Shown here: in pieces, positions 7,374 through 14,534 of the stretch
Layout: every line of letters begins with the position of its first letter
Numbering within the stretch: the stretch's first letter is position 1
Assembly: GCA_017307755.1 (NCBI GenBank)
Contig: JAFKGQ010000005.1
Span: 248,001 to 312,000, forward strand
Length of the DNA: 64,000 bases
From: Chitinophagaceae bacterium
GTDB lineage: Bacteria > Bacteroidota > Bacteroidia > Chitinophagales > Chitinophagaceae
Reading direction: 5' to 3'
Position numbers and translations under genes: made by a program
The notes under the pieces: generated by a model
Database searches by the model: none
Told to the model about the DNA's origin: nothing
The model's input: only the letters and a program-made list of their open reading frames with translations

Positions 7374-8966
7374 TTAGCGGGCGCTCATTGTTTCTAAAGC
7401 TTTTTTCACCACCGGATCATATGCGTTGCTGACCTCATAATACCCTTCCGTGCGCCAGATCTGTCTAGCCATCAGGGCTTTAATACGATGTTGCAGCACC
7501 TCTTTATCCTTTTGGGGGATAGCATGCAGGTCGATGGTATCGCGGGCGGCGTAGGATGCCAGGCTGTTCCAGAGCTGGTCATCTCCATGGAAGCCGGCTA
7601 TGAATTCCGCAGGGGATTTGTAGGCTTGGAAGAGAGATTGATGCTGGATATAATAGCTATAGATAAAACGGCTGAGTGTTCCACCCATGTAGAGTGAAGT
7701 GATATTTTTATCCAGGGTGGTCGTGTCAAATCCTACAAAGATATCAGGCGTAATGCCTCCGCCGCCGAACACAGTCCGGTGCTCTTTACCAAAGGTTTTG
7801 TAGGCGGGGCCGGCATGAACGGAAGCGCTGTCGCCGTGCACTACTTCTCCGCTGCGAAACCTCTTCATCACTTCCTCATTGTAGTCTTCATGTCCTTTGT
7901 CGTAGGGTTTTTGGATGCTGCGTCCTGTGGGGGTATAATAACGTGCGACTGTCAGGCGTAAGGCGGAACCGTCGCTTAACTGATACTGTTCCTGTACGAG
8001 TCCCTTGCCGAAGGTCCGGCGACCTATGATGGTGGCTCTATCCCAATCCTGCATTGCGCCAGCCAGCACCTCGCTGGCGGAGGCCGTCCCCTCATCCGTC
8101 AGGATGGTGAGCGGCCCTGTCTCAAACAGTCCATCCCTGCGGCAGCGGTATTCCACCCTGGGGGCTCGTGCCCCTACTGTATATACGATGAGTTTGTCGC
8201 CGTCCAGGAAATCGTCTGCTATTTCGATGGACTCTTGCAGGATGCCGCCTCCATTGCCGCGAAGGTCCAATATGAGCCGCTGGAGCCCCTGTTGCTGTAA
8301 TCGCTGCACCGCGCGGGCAAATTCGGCGTGTGTGGTTTCTGAAAATTTATTAATGCGGATATACCCTGTCCGTTGATCGATCATATAGGCGACGTCTACG
8401 GCAGGCAGGGGGATCGTACCCCTGGAAACGGTGAAATTAAGGGCCTGCCCTTTTCGCAATACTTTTATGAGCGCCTTGCTGCCGCCGGGGCCTCTTAGCA
8501 AGGTCCTGATCTTATCGGTGGTAATACCTCTGCCGGCTACCGTGGAATCTCCTACTTTTAGGAATTTATCTCCTACCTGCAGGCCTGCCTTGTCGCTGGG
8601 ACCTCCTGCCAGCACGCTGACTACGTTAACAGTATCATCGAAGATCTGGAATTCTATGCCCACGCCCTCGAAATTGCCTTGCAGGTCCTCGTTGACTTCC
8701 GAAAGATCGGCGGCGGGGATAAAGACGGAATGAGGGTCCAGGCGGGCCAGCATGCCATCAATGGCCGCATCACCGAGGGTATCCATGGACACGGTGTCTA
8801 CGTATTTCATATTCACAAGATCGACCACTTCCTGTACGGGAGATTGCTTGCGTGTTTTAAAAAAGCCGGAAGTGACGACATTGCCTCTCAGACGAAAGCC
8901 GATGAGCATTCCCAGGGTCATTACGATGGCGAATAAAAGAGGCAGCCAGACCTGTAGTTTTTTCAT
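7374..8966 (-). CDS. S41 family C-terminal processing peptidase (Ctp-like)
   Basis: A 530-residue protease with an N-terminal membrane anchor or signal (LPLLFAIVMTLGMLIGF). A PDZ domain lies around residues 95-180 (GVGIEFQIFDDTVNVVSVLAGGP, AGLQVGDKFLKVGD), followed by the S41 core: LILDLRGNGGG, then DEGTASASEVLAGA with the catalytic serine, and RRTFGKGLVQ with the catalytic lysine. Family members cleave C-terminal tails of periplasmic proteins. The last 110 residues form an extension with helical segments, common in Bacteroidota homologues. It is transcribed divergently from the N-acetylmuramate kinase-like gene, with 139 bp between the starts. Confidence 0.93.
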   Translation of the reverse strand: MKKLQVWLPLLFAIVMTLGMLIGFRLRGNVVTSGFFKTRKQSPVQEVVDLVNMKYVDTVSMDTLGDAAIDGMLARLDPHSVFIPAADLSEVNEDLQGNFEGVGIEFQIFDDTVNVVSVLAGGPSDKAGLQVGDKFLKVGDSTVAGRGITTDKIRTLLRGPGGSKALIKVLRKGQALNFTVSRGTIPLPAVDVAYMIDQRTGYIRINKFSETTHAEFARAVQRLQQQGLQRLILDLRGNGGGILQESIEIADDFLDGDKLIVYTVGARAPRVEYRCRRDGLFETGPLTILTDEGTASASEVLAGAMQDWDRATIIGRRTFGKGLVQEQYQLSDGSALRLTVARYYTPTGRSIQKPYDKGHEDYNEEVMKRFRSGEVVHGDSASVHAGPAYKTFGKEHRTVFGGGGITPDIFVGFDTTTLDKNITSLYMGGTLSRFIYSYYIQHQSLFQAYKSPAEFIAGFHGDDQLWNSLASYAARDTIDLHAIPQKDKEVLQHRIKALMARQIWRTEGYYEVSNAYDPVVKKALETMSAR

Positions 8967-9105
8967 TCAGACAAATTGACTAGGGCGCAAATTACGCAAT
9001 ACATAGTTAACTTGCAGGCCAAAAGGGAATAAGCGGTAGCTGGGTGGGTGACTGGCGGTCCGGGAATGCGGATTACCTTCGATAGGGGAAATTAAATGCG
9101 TACGA

Positions 9106-9948
9106 ATGAATATATTGATAGCTGATAGCGGTTCGACCAAATGCGAGTGGTGCCTGCTGCATGACAACAAGCGGAAAAAGGTGGATACCCAGGGTATTAG
9201 CCCTTATTTCCTGGATATGGAAGGGATCGTGGGAGTGATGGAGACGGAGTTAAAGCCGGCCCTTGCAAAATGGCCGGTGGATGCCGTCTATTATTATGGC
9301 ACGGGCTGTAAGGACCCTAAGAACCAGAAAATGGTACAAAAGGCTATCCGGAAGGTGTTCCCGGGAGCGACGGCACATGTTACGGATGACCTGCTGGGTG
9401 CTGCGTTGTCCCTTTGCGGTCATACTAAGGGGATCGCCTGTATTCTTGGAACGGGTAGCAATTCCTGCTATTTTGACGGTAAAAGGATCGCCAGGAACAG
9501 CCCTGGCCTGGGATTTGTTTTAGGGGATGAGGGCAGCGGCGCCTACCTGGGTAAAAAAGTACTACAGTATTATCTTTATAATACGTTTGACGAAGACTTG
9601 CGATATAAATTTGATGCAAAGTACGCTACCCATGTGAATGAGATACTGGAAAACGTTTATAAGCGGCCTTTACCCAACCGTTATCTGGCCTCTTTCACGA
9701 TGTTCCTGGTGGAGAACAGGGGGCATTATATGATCGAGAATATCATTGAAGACGGGCTGAATGATTTTTTCTTTACGCATTTGTGTAAGTACCGGGAAAG
9801 CTGGAAATTGCCGATCCATTTTGTGGGCGGGGTGGCTTATGGGTTCCGGGATGTGATCAAGGATTTGTGCGGAACATATGAGTTTGAGCTGGGAAGGATC
9901 CTACAAAAGCCGATGGACGGGCTGATAAAGTACCATAGTCAATCATAA
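9106..9948 (+). CDS. BadF/BadG-type sugar kinase, probable N-acetylmuramate or N-acetylglucosamine kinase
   Basis: A 280-residue ASKHA-fold kinase. LIADSGSTKCEW is the first phosphate loop, GIACILGTGSNSC the second phosphate motif and LGDEGSGAYLG the conserved substrate/adenosine region. The family phosphorylates amino sugars. The next gene, 20 bp downstream, encodes MurQ, which acts on MurNAc-6-phosphate, so a MurK-like role in cell-wall sugar salvage is the best inference. GlcNAc would be the alternative or second substrate. The protein has no signal peptide and should be cytoplasmic. Confidence 0.82.
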   Translation: MNILIADSGSTKCEWCLLHDNKRKKVDTQGISPYFLDMEGIVGVMETELKPALAKWPVDAVYYYGTGCKDPKNQKMVQKAIRKVFPGATAHVTDDLLGAALSLCGHTKGIACILGTGSNSCYFDGKRIARNSPGLGFVLGDEGSGAYLGKKVLQYYLYNTFDEDLRYKFDAKYATHVNEILENVYKRPLPNRYLASFTMFLVENRGHYMIENIIEDGLNDFFFTHLCKYRESWKLPIHFVGGVAYGFRDVIKDLCGTYEFELGRILQKPMDGLIKYHSQS

Positions 9949-9968
9949 AAAAACAATTCGCATAAAGT

Positions 9969-10778
9969 ATGGCATTTGAGAAGGTTACCGAGGAGCCAAG
10001 CCGGTATCACGACCTGGAAAAGATGAGCATTCAGGAGATCCTTACCTTGATGAATCGGGAAGACAGGACTGTTCCCGAAGCTGTTGAGAAAGCTATCCCG
10101 CAGATTGAGAAGCTTACTTCGGTGATCACCGACAAGATGCTGGCGGGCGGCCGGCTGTTTTACATAGGCGCAGGTACCAGCGGGAGATTGGGCGTGCTGG
10201 ATGCCAGCGAGATACCTCCGACTTATGGTATGCCTTTCGACCTGATCATTGGGGTTATTGCAGGGGGAGAAGAGGCTATCCGCAAGCCCATAGAGAATGC
10301 GGAGGATGACAGCGAACAAGGGTGGGCGGACCTGGAGAAATACGATATAAACGAAAAGGATGTAGTGATAGGAATAGCAGCCAGCGGTACCACACCCTAT
10401 GTGATAGGGGCGATGAGAGGTTGCAGAGAGGGGGGTATCGTCACCGGCTGTATCGTATGTAACCCGGGGTCACCCGTGGCCGCGGAGGCAGACTATCCCA
10501 TCGAAGTGGTGGTAGGCCCTGAATTCGTAACAGGCAGCACCCGTATGAAAAGCGGCACTGCCCAAAAACTGGTGCTCAATATGATCTCCACCACTGTGAT
10601 GATCCAGATCGGTAGAGTAGAGGATAATAAAATGGTGAATATGCAGCTTACGAACAGCAAGCTGGTGGACAGGGGCACTAAGATGGTGATGGAAGGCACG
10701 GGGCTGACGGATTACGAGAAGGCAAAAGCCTTGCTGTTGAAGTCAGGCAGCGTAAAAAAAGCAATAGAATCTTGTTAA
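9969..10778 (+). CDS. murQ: N-acetylmuramic acid 6-phosphate etherase
   Basis: A 269-residue SIS-domain enzyme that cleaves the lactyl ether of MurNAc-6-phosphate to give GlcNAc-6-phosphate and lactate. It shows SRYHDLEKMS near the N-terminus, the substrate loop GAGTSGRLGVLDASEIPPT with the conserved catalytic-region glutamate, GIAASGTTPY, CNPGSP and the signature GPEFVTGSTRMKSGTAQK. It is about 30 residues shorter than the well-known proteobacterial form; the C-terminal helical part is reduced. It sits in a likely three-gene operon with the kinase upstream and the hypothetical gene 4 bp downstream. Confidence 0.95.
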   Translation: MAFEKVTEEPSRYHDLEKMSIQEILTLMNREDRTVPEAVEKAIPQIEKLTSVITDKMLAGGRLFYIGAGTSGRLGVLDASEIPPTYGMPFDLIIGVIAGGEEAIRKPIENAEDDSEQGWADLEKYDINEKDVVIGIAASGTTPYVIGAMRGCREGGIVTGCIVCNPGSPVAAEADYPIEVVVGPEFVTGSTRMKSGTAQKLVLNMISTTVMIQIGRVEDNKMVNMQLTNSKLVDRGTKMVMEGTGLTDYEKAKALLLKSGSVKKAIESC

Positions 10779-10782
10779 GGAT

Positions 10783-11346
10783 ATGCATGAAATAGAACCT
10801 TTTTATAATTGGCGCCATATGTATGTGAGCGAGGAAGACGAGCGATCGCCTTTTTACGGAAGGGTTTATTCTGAATTTGAGTTTACCCATACTATCTATA
10901 ACTATTATATCCATCCGCAGTGGGATGAGTTCGGCTCGCGTACGTTGTACATGAAAGTGCTGCTGGCGGATTATGACGAGCATTATGTCGTGATCGAGCT
11001 TATCGGGGAATGGAATGATGCGATCGAGAATGACATCATGAATCTGAAACGGGAGGTCATTGACAAATTTGAAGAATCGGGGATCACTAAATTCATCCTG
11101 ATTGCCGAGAATGTCCTTAACTTCCACAGCGGGGATAAAGACTATTACGAGGAATGGTTTGAGGAAGTGACGGATGCCGCGGGGTGGATTGCCTGTCTGG
11201 ATATGCCTGAGCAGACGCAATACGACTTCCGCAAGGCCAAGCTCAACCGTTATATAGAGCTTATAGAACTGGATAACTGGAGGACCTACAAGCCTTTCCA
11301 CCTGTTCAAGAAGATCGATCAGCAGATAAACAACCGGTTGGATTAG
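10783..11346 (+). CDS. Conserved hypothetical protein downstream of murQ
   Basis: A 187-residue acidic soluble protein without a signal peptide or membrane segment. It is rich in aromatic and acidic residues (FYNWRHMYVSEEDERSPFYG, DYYEEWFEEVTD). It has alternating strand/helix segments such as YMKVLLADYDEHYVVIELIG and GITKFILIAENVLNF. I recognise no named family. The 4-bp gap from murQ suggests translational coupling and a shared transcript. A role linked to amino-sugar recycling is only suggested by position. Confidence 0.7.
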   Translation: MHEIEPFYNWRHMYVSEEDERSPFYGRVYSEFEFTHTIYNYYIHPQWDEFGSRTLYMKVLLADYDEHYVVIELIGEWNDAIENDIMNLKREVIDKFEESGITKFILIAENVLNFHSGDKDYYEEWFEEVTDAAGWIACLDMPEQTQYDFRKAKLNRYIELIELDNWRTYKPFHLFKKIDQQINNRLD

Positions 11347-11404
11347 ATAACTTCTAATTTTTTTGAATTCCCTGAAATAAATTTTATTATTCGGGAGAAG
11401 TCTT

Positions 11405-11412
11405 TAATTTTG
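11405..11412 (+). promoter_or_regulatory. -7 promoter box of the phe/tyr leader
   Basis: TAATTTTG fits the Bacteroidota consensus TAnnTTTG and lies only 9 bp before the leader-peptide ATG. The expected transcript would have a 5' end just a few bases before that ATG. At the -33 distance only TTTT is seen, so the upstream half is weak. The his leader uses the same box sequence and almost the same spacing. Confidence 0.6.
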
Positions 11413-11421
11413 GTGCATTAT

Positions 11422-11514
11422 ATGAATATCGCAAAGGCATACCGTTATTTTTACTTTTACTTTTTTTACTACTTTACCAGTAGGCCGGGAATGCTTTTGT
11501 TAAGATCTAAGTAA
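11422..11514 (+). CDS. Phe/Tyr-rich leader peptide of the aromatic amino acid genes
   Basis: A 30-codon reading frame, MNIAKAYRYFYFYFFYYF followed by 12 more residues. Residues 7-18 contain six Tyr and five Phe codons, with Arg8 as the only exception. It precedes a strong terminator-like hairpin and the prephenate dehydratase gene. This is the layout of ribosome-mediated attenuation: stalling at scarce Phe-tRNA or Tyr-tRNA would leave the antiterminator free to form. That both amino acids are sensed is inferred from the codon mix; both are end products of the genes downstream. Confidence 0.85.
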   Translation: MNIAKAYRYFYFYFFYYFTSRPGMLLLRSK

Positions 11515-11530
11515 AAAAGAACTAAACATA

Positions 11531-11560
11531 AAGAATCCCGGCCAAAAGGCTGGGATTCTT
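11531..11560 (+). terminator. Attenuator terminator of the phe/tyr operon
   Basis: AAGAATCCC-G-GCC (11531-11543) pairs with GGC-T-GGGATTCTT (11548-11560) around loop AAAA, a 13-bp stem with one G-T pair, followed by CGTTTTA. The competing antiterminator is visible: GGCCGGGA at 11483-11490, inside the end of the leader reading frame, is the exact complement of TCCCGGCC at 11536-11543. A ribosome stalled on the aromatic codons at 11440-11475 would leave 11483-11490 free to sequester the left arm. Confidence 0.85.
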
Positions 11561-11575
11561 CGTTTTATACCATTT

Positions 11576-12409
11576 ATGAGTGTAAGAGTATCTATCCAAG
11601 GTTATGAAGGCAGTTTCCACCAGGTGGCGGCGCAACAGTTCTTCGGTAAAGATGTAGAAGTGATCACCTGTGCTACTTTCCGGGAAGTGATCCGGGTAGC
11701 GGCCTCAAAGAAAGAAAGCGATGGCGGGGTAATGGCCATCGAGAACTCTATTGCCGGCAGTATTCTTCCGAACTACAACCTTTTGCAGAAGAGCAATCTA
11801 CAGATAGTGGGAGAGATCTATCTGCAGATACGTCAGCATCTTTTGACCAATCCCGGGGTAAAGCTGGAGGATATCCGCGAAGTGCATTCGCATCATATGG
11901 CTTTGCTGCAGTGTATCGACTTTTTGGAAAAGCACCCTCATTGGAAACTGGTGGAGACGGAGGATACCGCACTTAGCGCCAAGCTGCTGCAACAGCACAG
12001 GAGCAAGCATGTGGCGGCCATTGCCAGCAAACTGGCTGCCGAGCTTTTTGATCTGCAGGTATTGGCGCCCAATATCCACACGATGAAGAATAATTACACC
12101 CGTTTTCTCATCCTGCAGCGGGAGGACAAGGCAGAGCAGGTAGACAACGCCGACAAGGCTTCCGTAAATTTTCATACGGACCATTCACGGGGGAGTCTGG
12201 CCCGGGTGTTGACGCGTATTGCGGAGGGGGGGATCAATCTCAGCAAGCTGCAATCCTTTCCTATTCCCGGCACTGAATGGGAGTATTCTTTTCATGCGGA
12301 CATGGAGTTCGAAACGCTGGAACAATTCCACCATGTGATCGAGGCCATACGTCCTATCACGGCTGAGCTGAAGATCTATGGTGTTTATAAAAAGGGGAAA
12401 ACAGTTTAA
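11576..12409 (+). CDS. pheA: Prephenate dehydratase with ACT domain
   Basis: A 277-residue enzyme converting prephenate to phenylpyruvate, the last committed step to phenylalanine. The dehydratase domain shows IQGYEGSFHQVAA, GVMAIENSIAGSI and NYTRFLIL, corresponding to the family's G-x-x-G-(S/T)-(F/Y) start and TRF motif. The C-terminal ACT domain (residues about 190-275) has RGSLARVLTRIAEGGINLSKLQSFP, the usual phenylalanine-binding regulatory region. There is no fused chorismate mutase, which instead sits on the DAHP synthase at 16244. It is the first structural gene behind the Phe/Tyr leader and attenuator. Confidence 0.94.
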   Translation: MSVRVSIQGYEGSFHQVAAQQFFGKDVEVITCATFREVIRVAASKKESDGGVMAIENSIAGSILPNYNLLQKSNLQIVGEIYLQIRQHLLTNPGVKLEDIREVHSHHMALLQCIDFLEKHPHWKLVETEDTALSAKLLQQHRSKHVAAIASKLAAELFDLQVLAPNIHTMKNNYTRFLILQREDKAEQVDNADKASVNFHTDHSRGSLARVLTRIAEGGINLSKLQSFPIPGTEWEYSFHADMEFETLEQFHHVIEAIRPITAELKIYGVYKKGKTV

Positions 12410-12420
12410 AATACGCAGAC

Positions 12421-13608
12421 ATGAATCCTATAACAACAGCCAGGAGACTGGAAGGCATTGGTGAATATTATTTTTCTCAGAAGTTGAGAGAGATCGACGA
12501 GCTGAACAAGCAGGGGAAAAATATTATCAACCTGGGTATCGGGAGCCCGGACCTTCCTCCACATCCGGATGTGATCCGGGTATTGCAGGAAGAGAGCGCC
12601 AAGCCGAATACGCATGCTTATCAATCCTATAAAGGGTCGCCGGTATTACGCAATGCCATTGCCGGCTGGTACAAGGAGTGGTATGGGGTGGAGCTGTCGC
12701 CGGATACGGAGATACTGCCGCTCATCGGCAGCAAGGAGGGGATCATGCATATCTGTATGACCTATCTCAACGAGGGGGACAGGGCGCTGGTACCCAATCC
12801 GGGCTATCCTACTTATCGCAGTGCAGTAAAGCTGGCCGGAGGGGTTTGCGTGGATTATGAATTGACGGCTGAGCATGACTGGTATCCTGATTTTGATGAG
12901 CTCGAACGCCAGGTAAAGGCGGAGGGCGCGTCGGTGAAGCTCATGTGGGTAAATTATCCGCATATGCCTACCGGACAGTTGCCTGACGATGTTTTATTTG
13001 AAAAGCTGGTGGACTTTGGGAGAAAACATAATATCCTCATCTGTCATGACAACCCTTATAGCTTTATCCTGAATGAATCCCCAAAGAGCTTGCTGTCGGT
13101 GCCGGGGGCTAAAGACACGGTGATCGAGCTGAATTCTCTCAGCAAGTCTCAGAATATGGCCGGCTGGCGGGTGGGGACGCTTGCGGGCGCCAAACAGCGT
13201 ATCGACGAGGTGCTGCGGTTCAAGAGCAATATGGACAGCGGGATGTTCCTCCCTGTGCAGTTGGCTGCGGCCAAGGCGCTTTCCCTGGGGAAGGATTGGT
13301 ATGATAGTGTTAATAACGTCTACCGGGAGAGAAGAACCTGGGTATATCAGTTATTGGAGCAACTGGGTTGTGTATTCAATCGTGGACAGGCAGGGATGTT
13401 TGTATGGGCAAAGGTCCCGGGAGATTACAAAGATGGGTATGCGCTGAGTGACAAGGTACTGTATGAGGCAGGGGTGTTTATTACTCCCGGCGGCATATTT
13501 GGAAAAGCGGGGGAGGGGTATATCAGGGTAAGCCTTTGCAGCAGTGCAGAGAAGCTGCAGGAAAGCATTAAACGTGTAGATAAGTTATTCACCGTAGAAA
13601 ATAGTTGA
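12421..13608 (+). CDS. Class I/II PLP aminotransferase of the aromatic pathway
   Basis: A 395-residue fold-type I aminotransferase. INLGIGSPDLPPH opens the domain, NPGYPTYRSA and ICHDNPYSFIL are conserved substrate and PLP-ring segments, and SLSKSQNMAGWRVG carries the Schiff-base lysine. It resembles LL-diaminopimelate/aspartate-type aminotransferases in overall sequence. Its place between prephenate dehydratase and prephenate dehydrogenase makes phenylpyruvate/hydroxyphenylpyruvate (or prephenate) the likely amino acceptor. It lies 11 bp after pheA and 1 bp before tyrA, so a single transcript is expected. Confidence 0.87.
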   Translation: MNPITTARRLEGIGEYYFSQKLREIDELNKQGKNIINLGIGSPDLPPHPDVIRVLQEESAKPNTHAYQSYKGSPVLRNAIAGWYKEWYGVELSPDTEILPLIGSKEGIMHICMTYLNEGDRALVPNPGYPTYRSAVKLAGGVCVDYELTAEHDWYPDFDELERQVKAEGASVKLMWVNYPHMPTGQLPDDVLFEKLVDFGRKHNILICHDNPYSFILNESPKSLLSVPGAKDTVIELNSLSKSQNMAGWRVGTLAGAKQRIDEVLRFKSNMDSGMFLPVQLAAAKALSLGKDWYDSVNNVYRERRTWVYQLLEQLGCVFNRGQAGMFVWAKVPGDYKDGYALSDKVLYEAGVFITPGGIFGKAGEGYIRVSLCSSAEKLQESIKRVDKLFTVENS

Positions 13609-13609
13609 G

Positions 13610-14458
13610 ATGTTCGATTCAATGACGATAGTAGGCGTAGGTCTGATCAGCGGGAGCTTTAGTCTGGGATTAAAAGACAGGGGGCTCGTAAAAAATGTCA
13701 TAGGGGTGAGCCGAACTCCTTCCAGTCTGAAAAAGGCGCTGGATCTGGGGTTGATAGATGAAGCGCTGCCCTTGGAGGAAGCTGTCGGAAAGAGCGATCT
13801 TATCTATGTCGCCATCCCTGTCGATGTCACCATCCCGATGGTACAGCGGATCATGGATCTGGTGAATGACCGCCAGATCGTGGCGGATGCGGGCTCTACC
13901 AAGCAGGCGTTGTGTGAAAGCCTGGCAGAGCATCCGATGCGCAGGAGGTTTGTCGCCACCCACCCGATGTGGGGGACGGAGTACAGCGGGCCGGAAGCGG
14001 CCGTGCGGAATGCGTTTGCCGGCAGGGCCTGTGTCATCTGCGGGAAAGAGGACAGTGACCCCGATGCGGTGGAAAAGATTGAGCATATATACAAGTTATT
14101 GGGTATGAATTTGGTCTATATGGATGCGAAGAATCATGACATGCATGCCGCCTACATCAGTCATATCTCCCATATCACTTCCTTTGCCCTGGCGAACACG
14201 GTTCTGGAGAAGGAGAGGGAAGAGGAGACGATCTTTGATCTGGCGGGGGGGGGGTTTGAGAGTACTGTACGGCTGGCGAAGAGCAATCCGTCCATGTGGC
14301 TGCCCATTTTTATGCAAAATAAGGAGCATGTGCTGGATGTATTGAATGAGCACATTGCTCAGCTGAGGAAATTTAAGAGCTGTTTGGAAAAAGAGAATTA
14401 CACCTACTTGCAGGAACTGATGGAGAATGCCAATAAGATCAGGAAAATCTTAAAGTAG
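13610..14458 (+). CDS. tyrA: Prephenate dehydrogenase
   Basis: A 282-residue NAD(P)-dependent enzyme forming 4-hydroxyphenylpyruvate from prephenate. The Rossmann motif is MTIVGVGLISGSFSLGLK; ADAGSTKQ and RFVATHPMWGTEYSGPEAA contain the conserved catalytic histidine region, and HAAYISHISHITSFAL is the helical dimerisation domain. Regulatory ACT and chorismate mutase domains are absent. It starts one base after the aminotransferase stop codon. The gene is followed by a new promoter-like box and the helicase gene, so it ends the attenuator-proximal part of the aromatic cluster. Confidence 0.94.
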   Translation: MFDSMTIVGVGLISGSFSLGLKDRGLVKNVIGVSRTPSSLKKALDLGLIDEALPLEEAVGKSDLIYVAIPVDVTIPMVQRIMDLVNDRQIVADAGSTKQALCESLAEHPMRRRFVATHPMWGTEYSGPEAAVRNAFAGRACVICGKEDSDPDAVEKIEHIYKLLGMNLVYMDAKNHDMHAAYISHISHITSFALANTVLEKEREEETIFDLAGGGFESTVRLAKSNPSMWLPIFMQNKEHVLDVLNEHIAQLRKFKSCLEKENYTYLQELMENANKIRKILK

Positions 14459-14507
14459 CGGTAACATATCAAGCGAAAGTAAAATAGGGCAAAGGCCTTG
14501 AAAATCG

Positions 14508-14515
14508 TACCTTTG
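14508..14515 (+). promoter_or_regulatory. -7 box upstream of the DEAD-box helicase
   Basis: TACCTTTG matches TAnnTTTG and lies 20 bp before the helicase ATG. No clear TTTG is present 19-21 bp further upstream. It suggests the helicase is not solely dependent on the phe/tyr transcript. Confidence 0.45.
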
Positions 14516-14534
14516 CGCCAAATTTTTATAGTTT

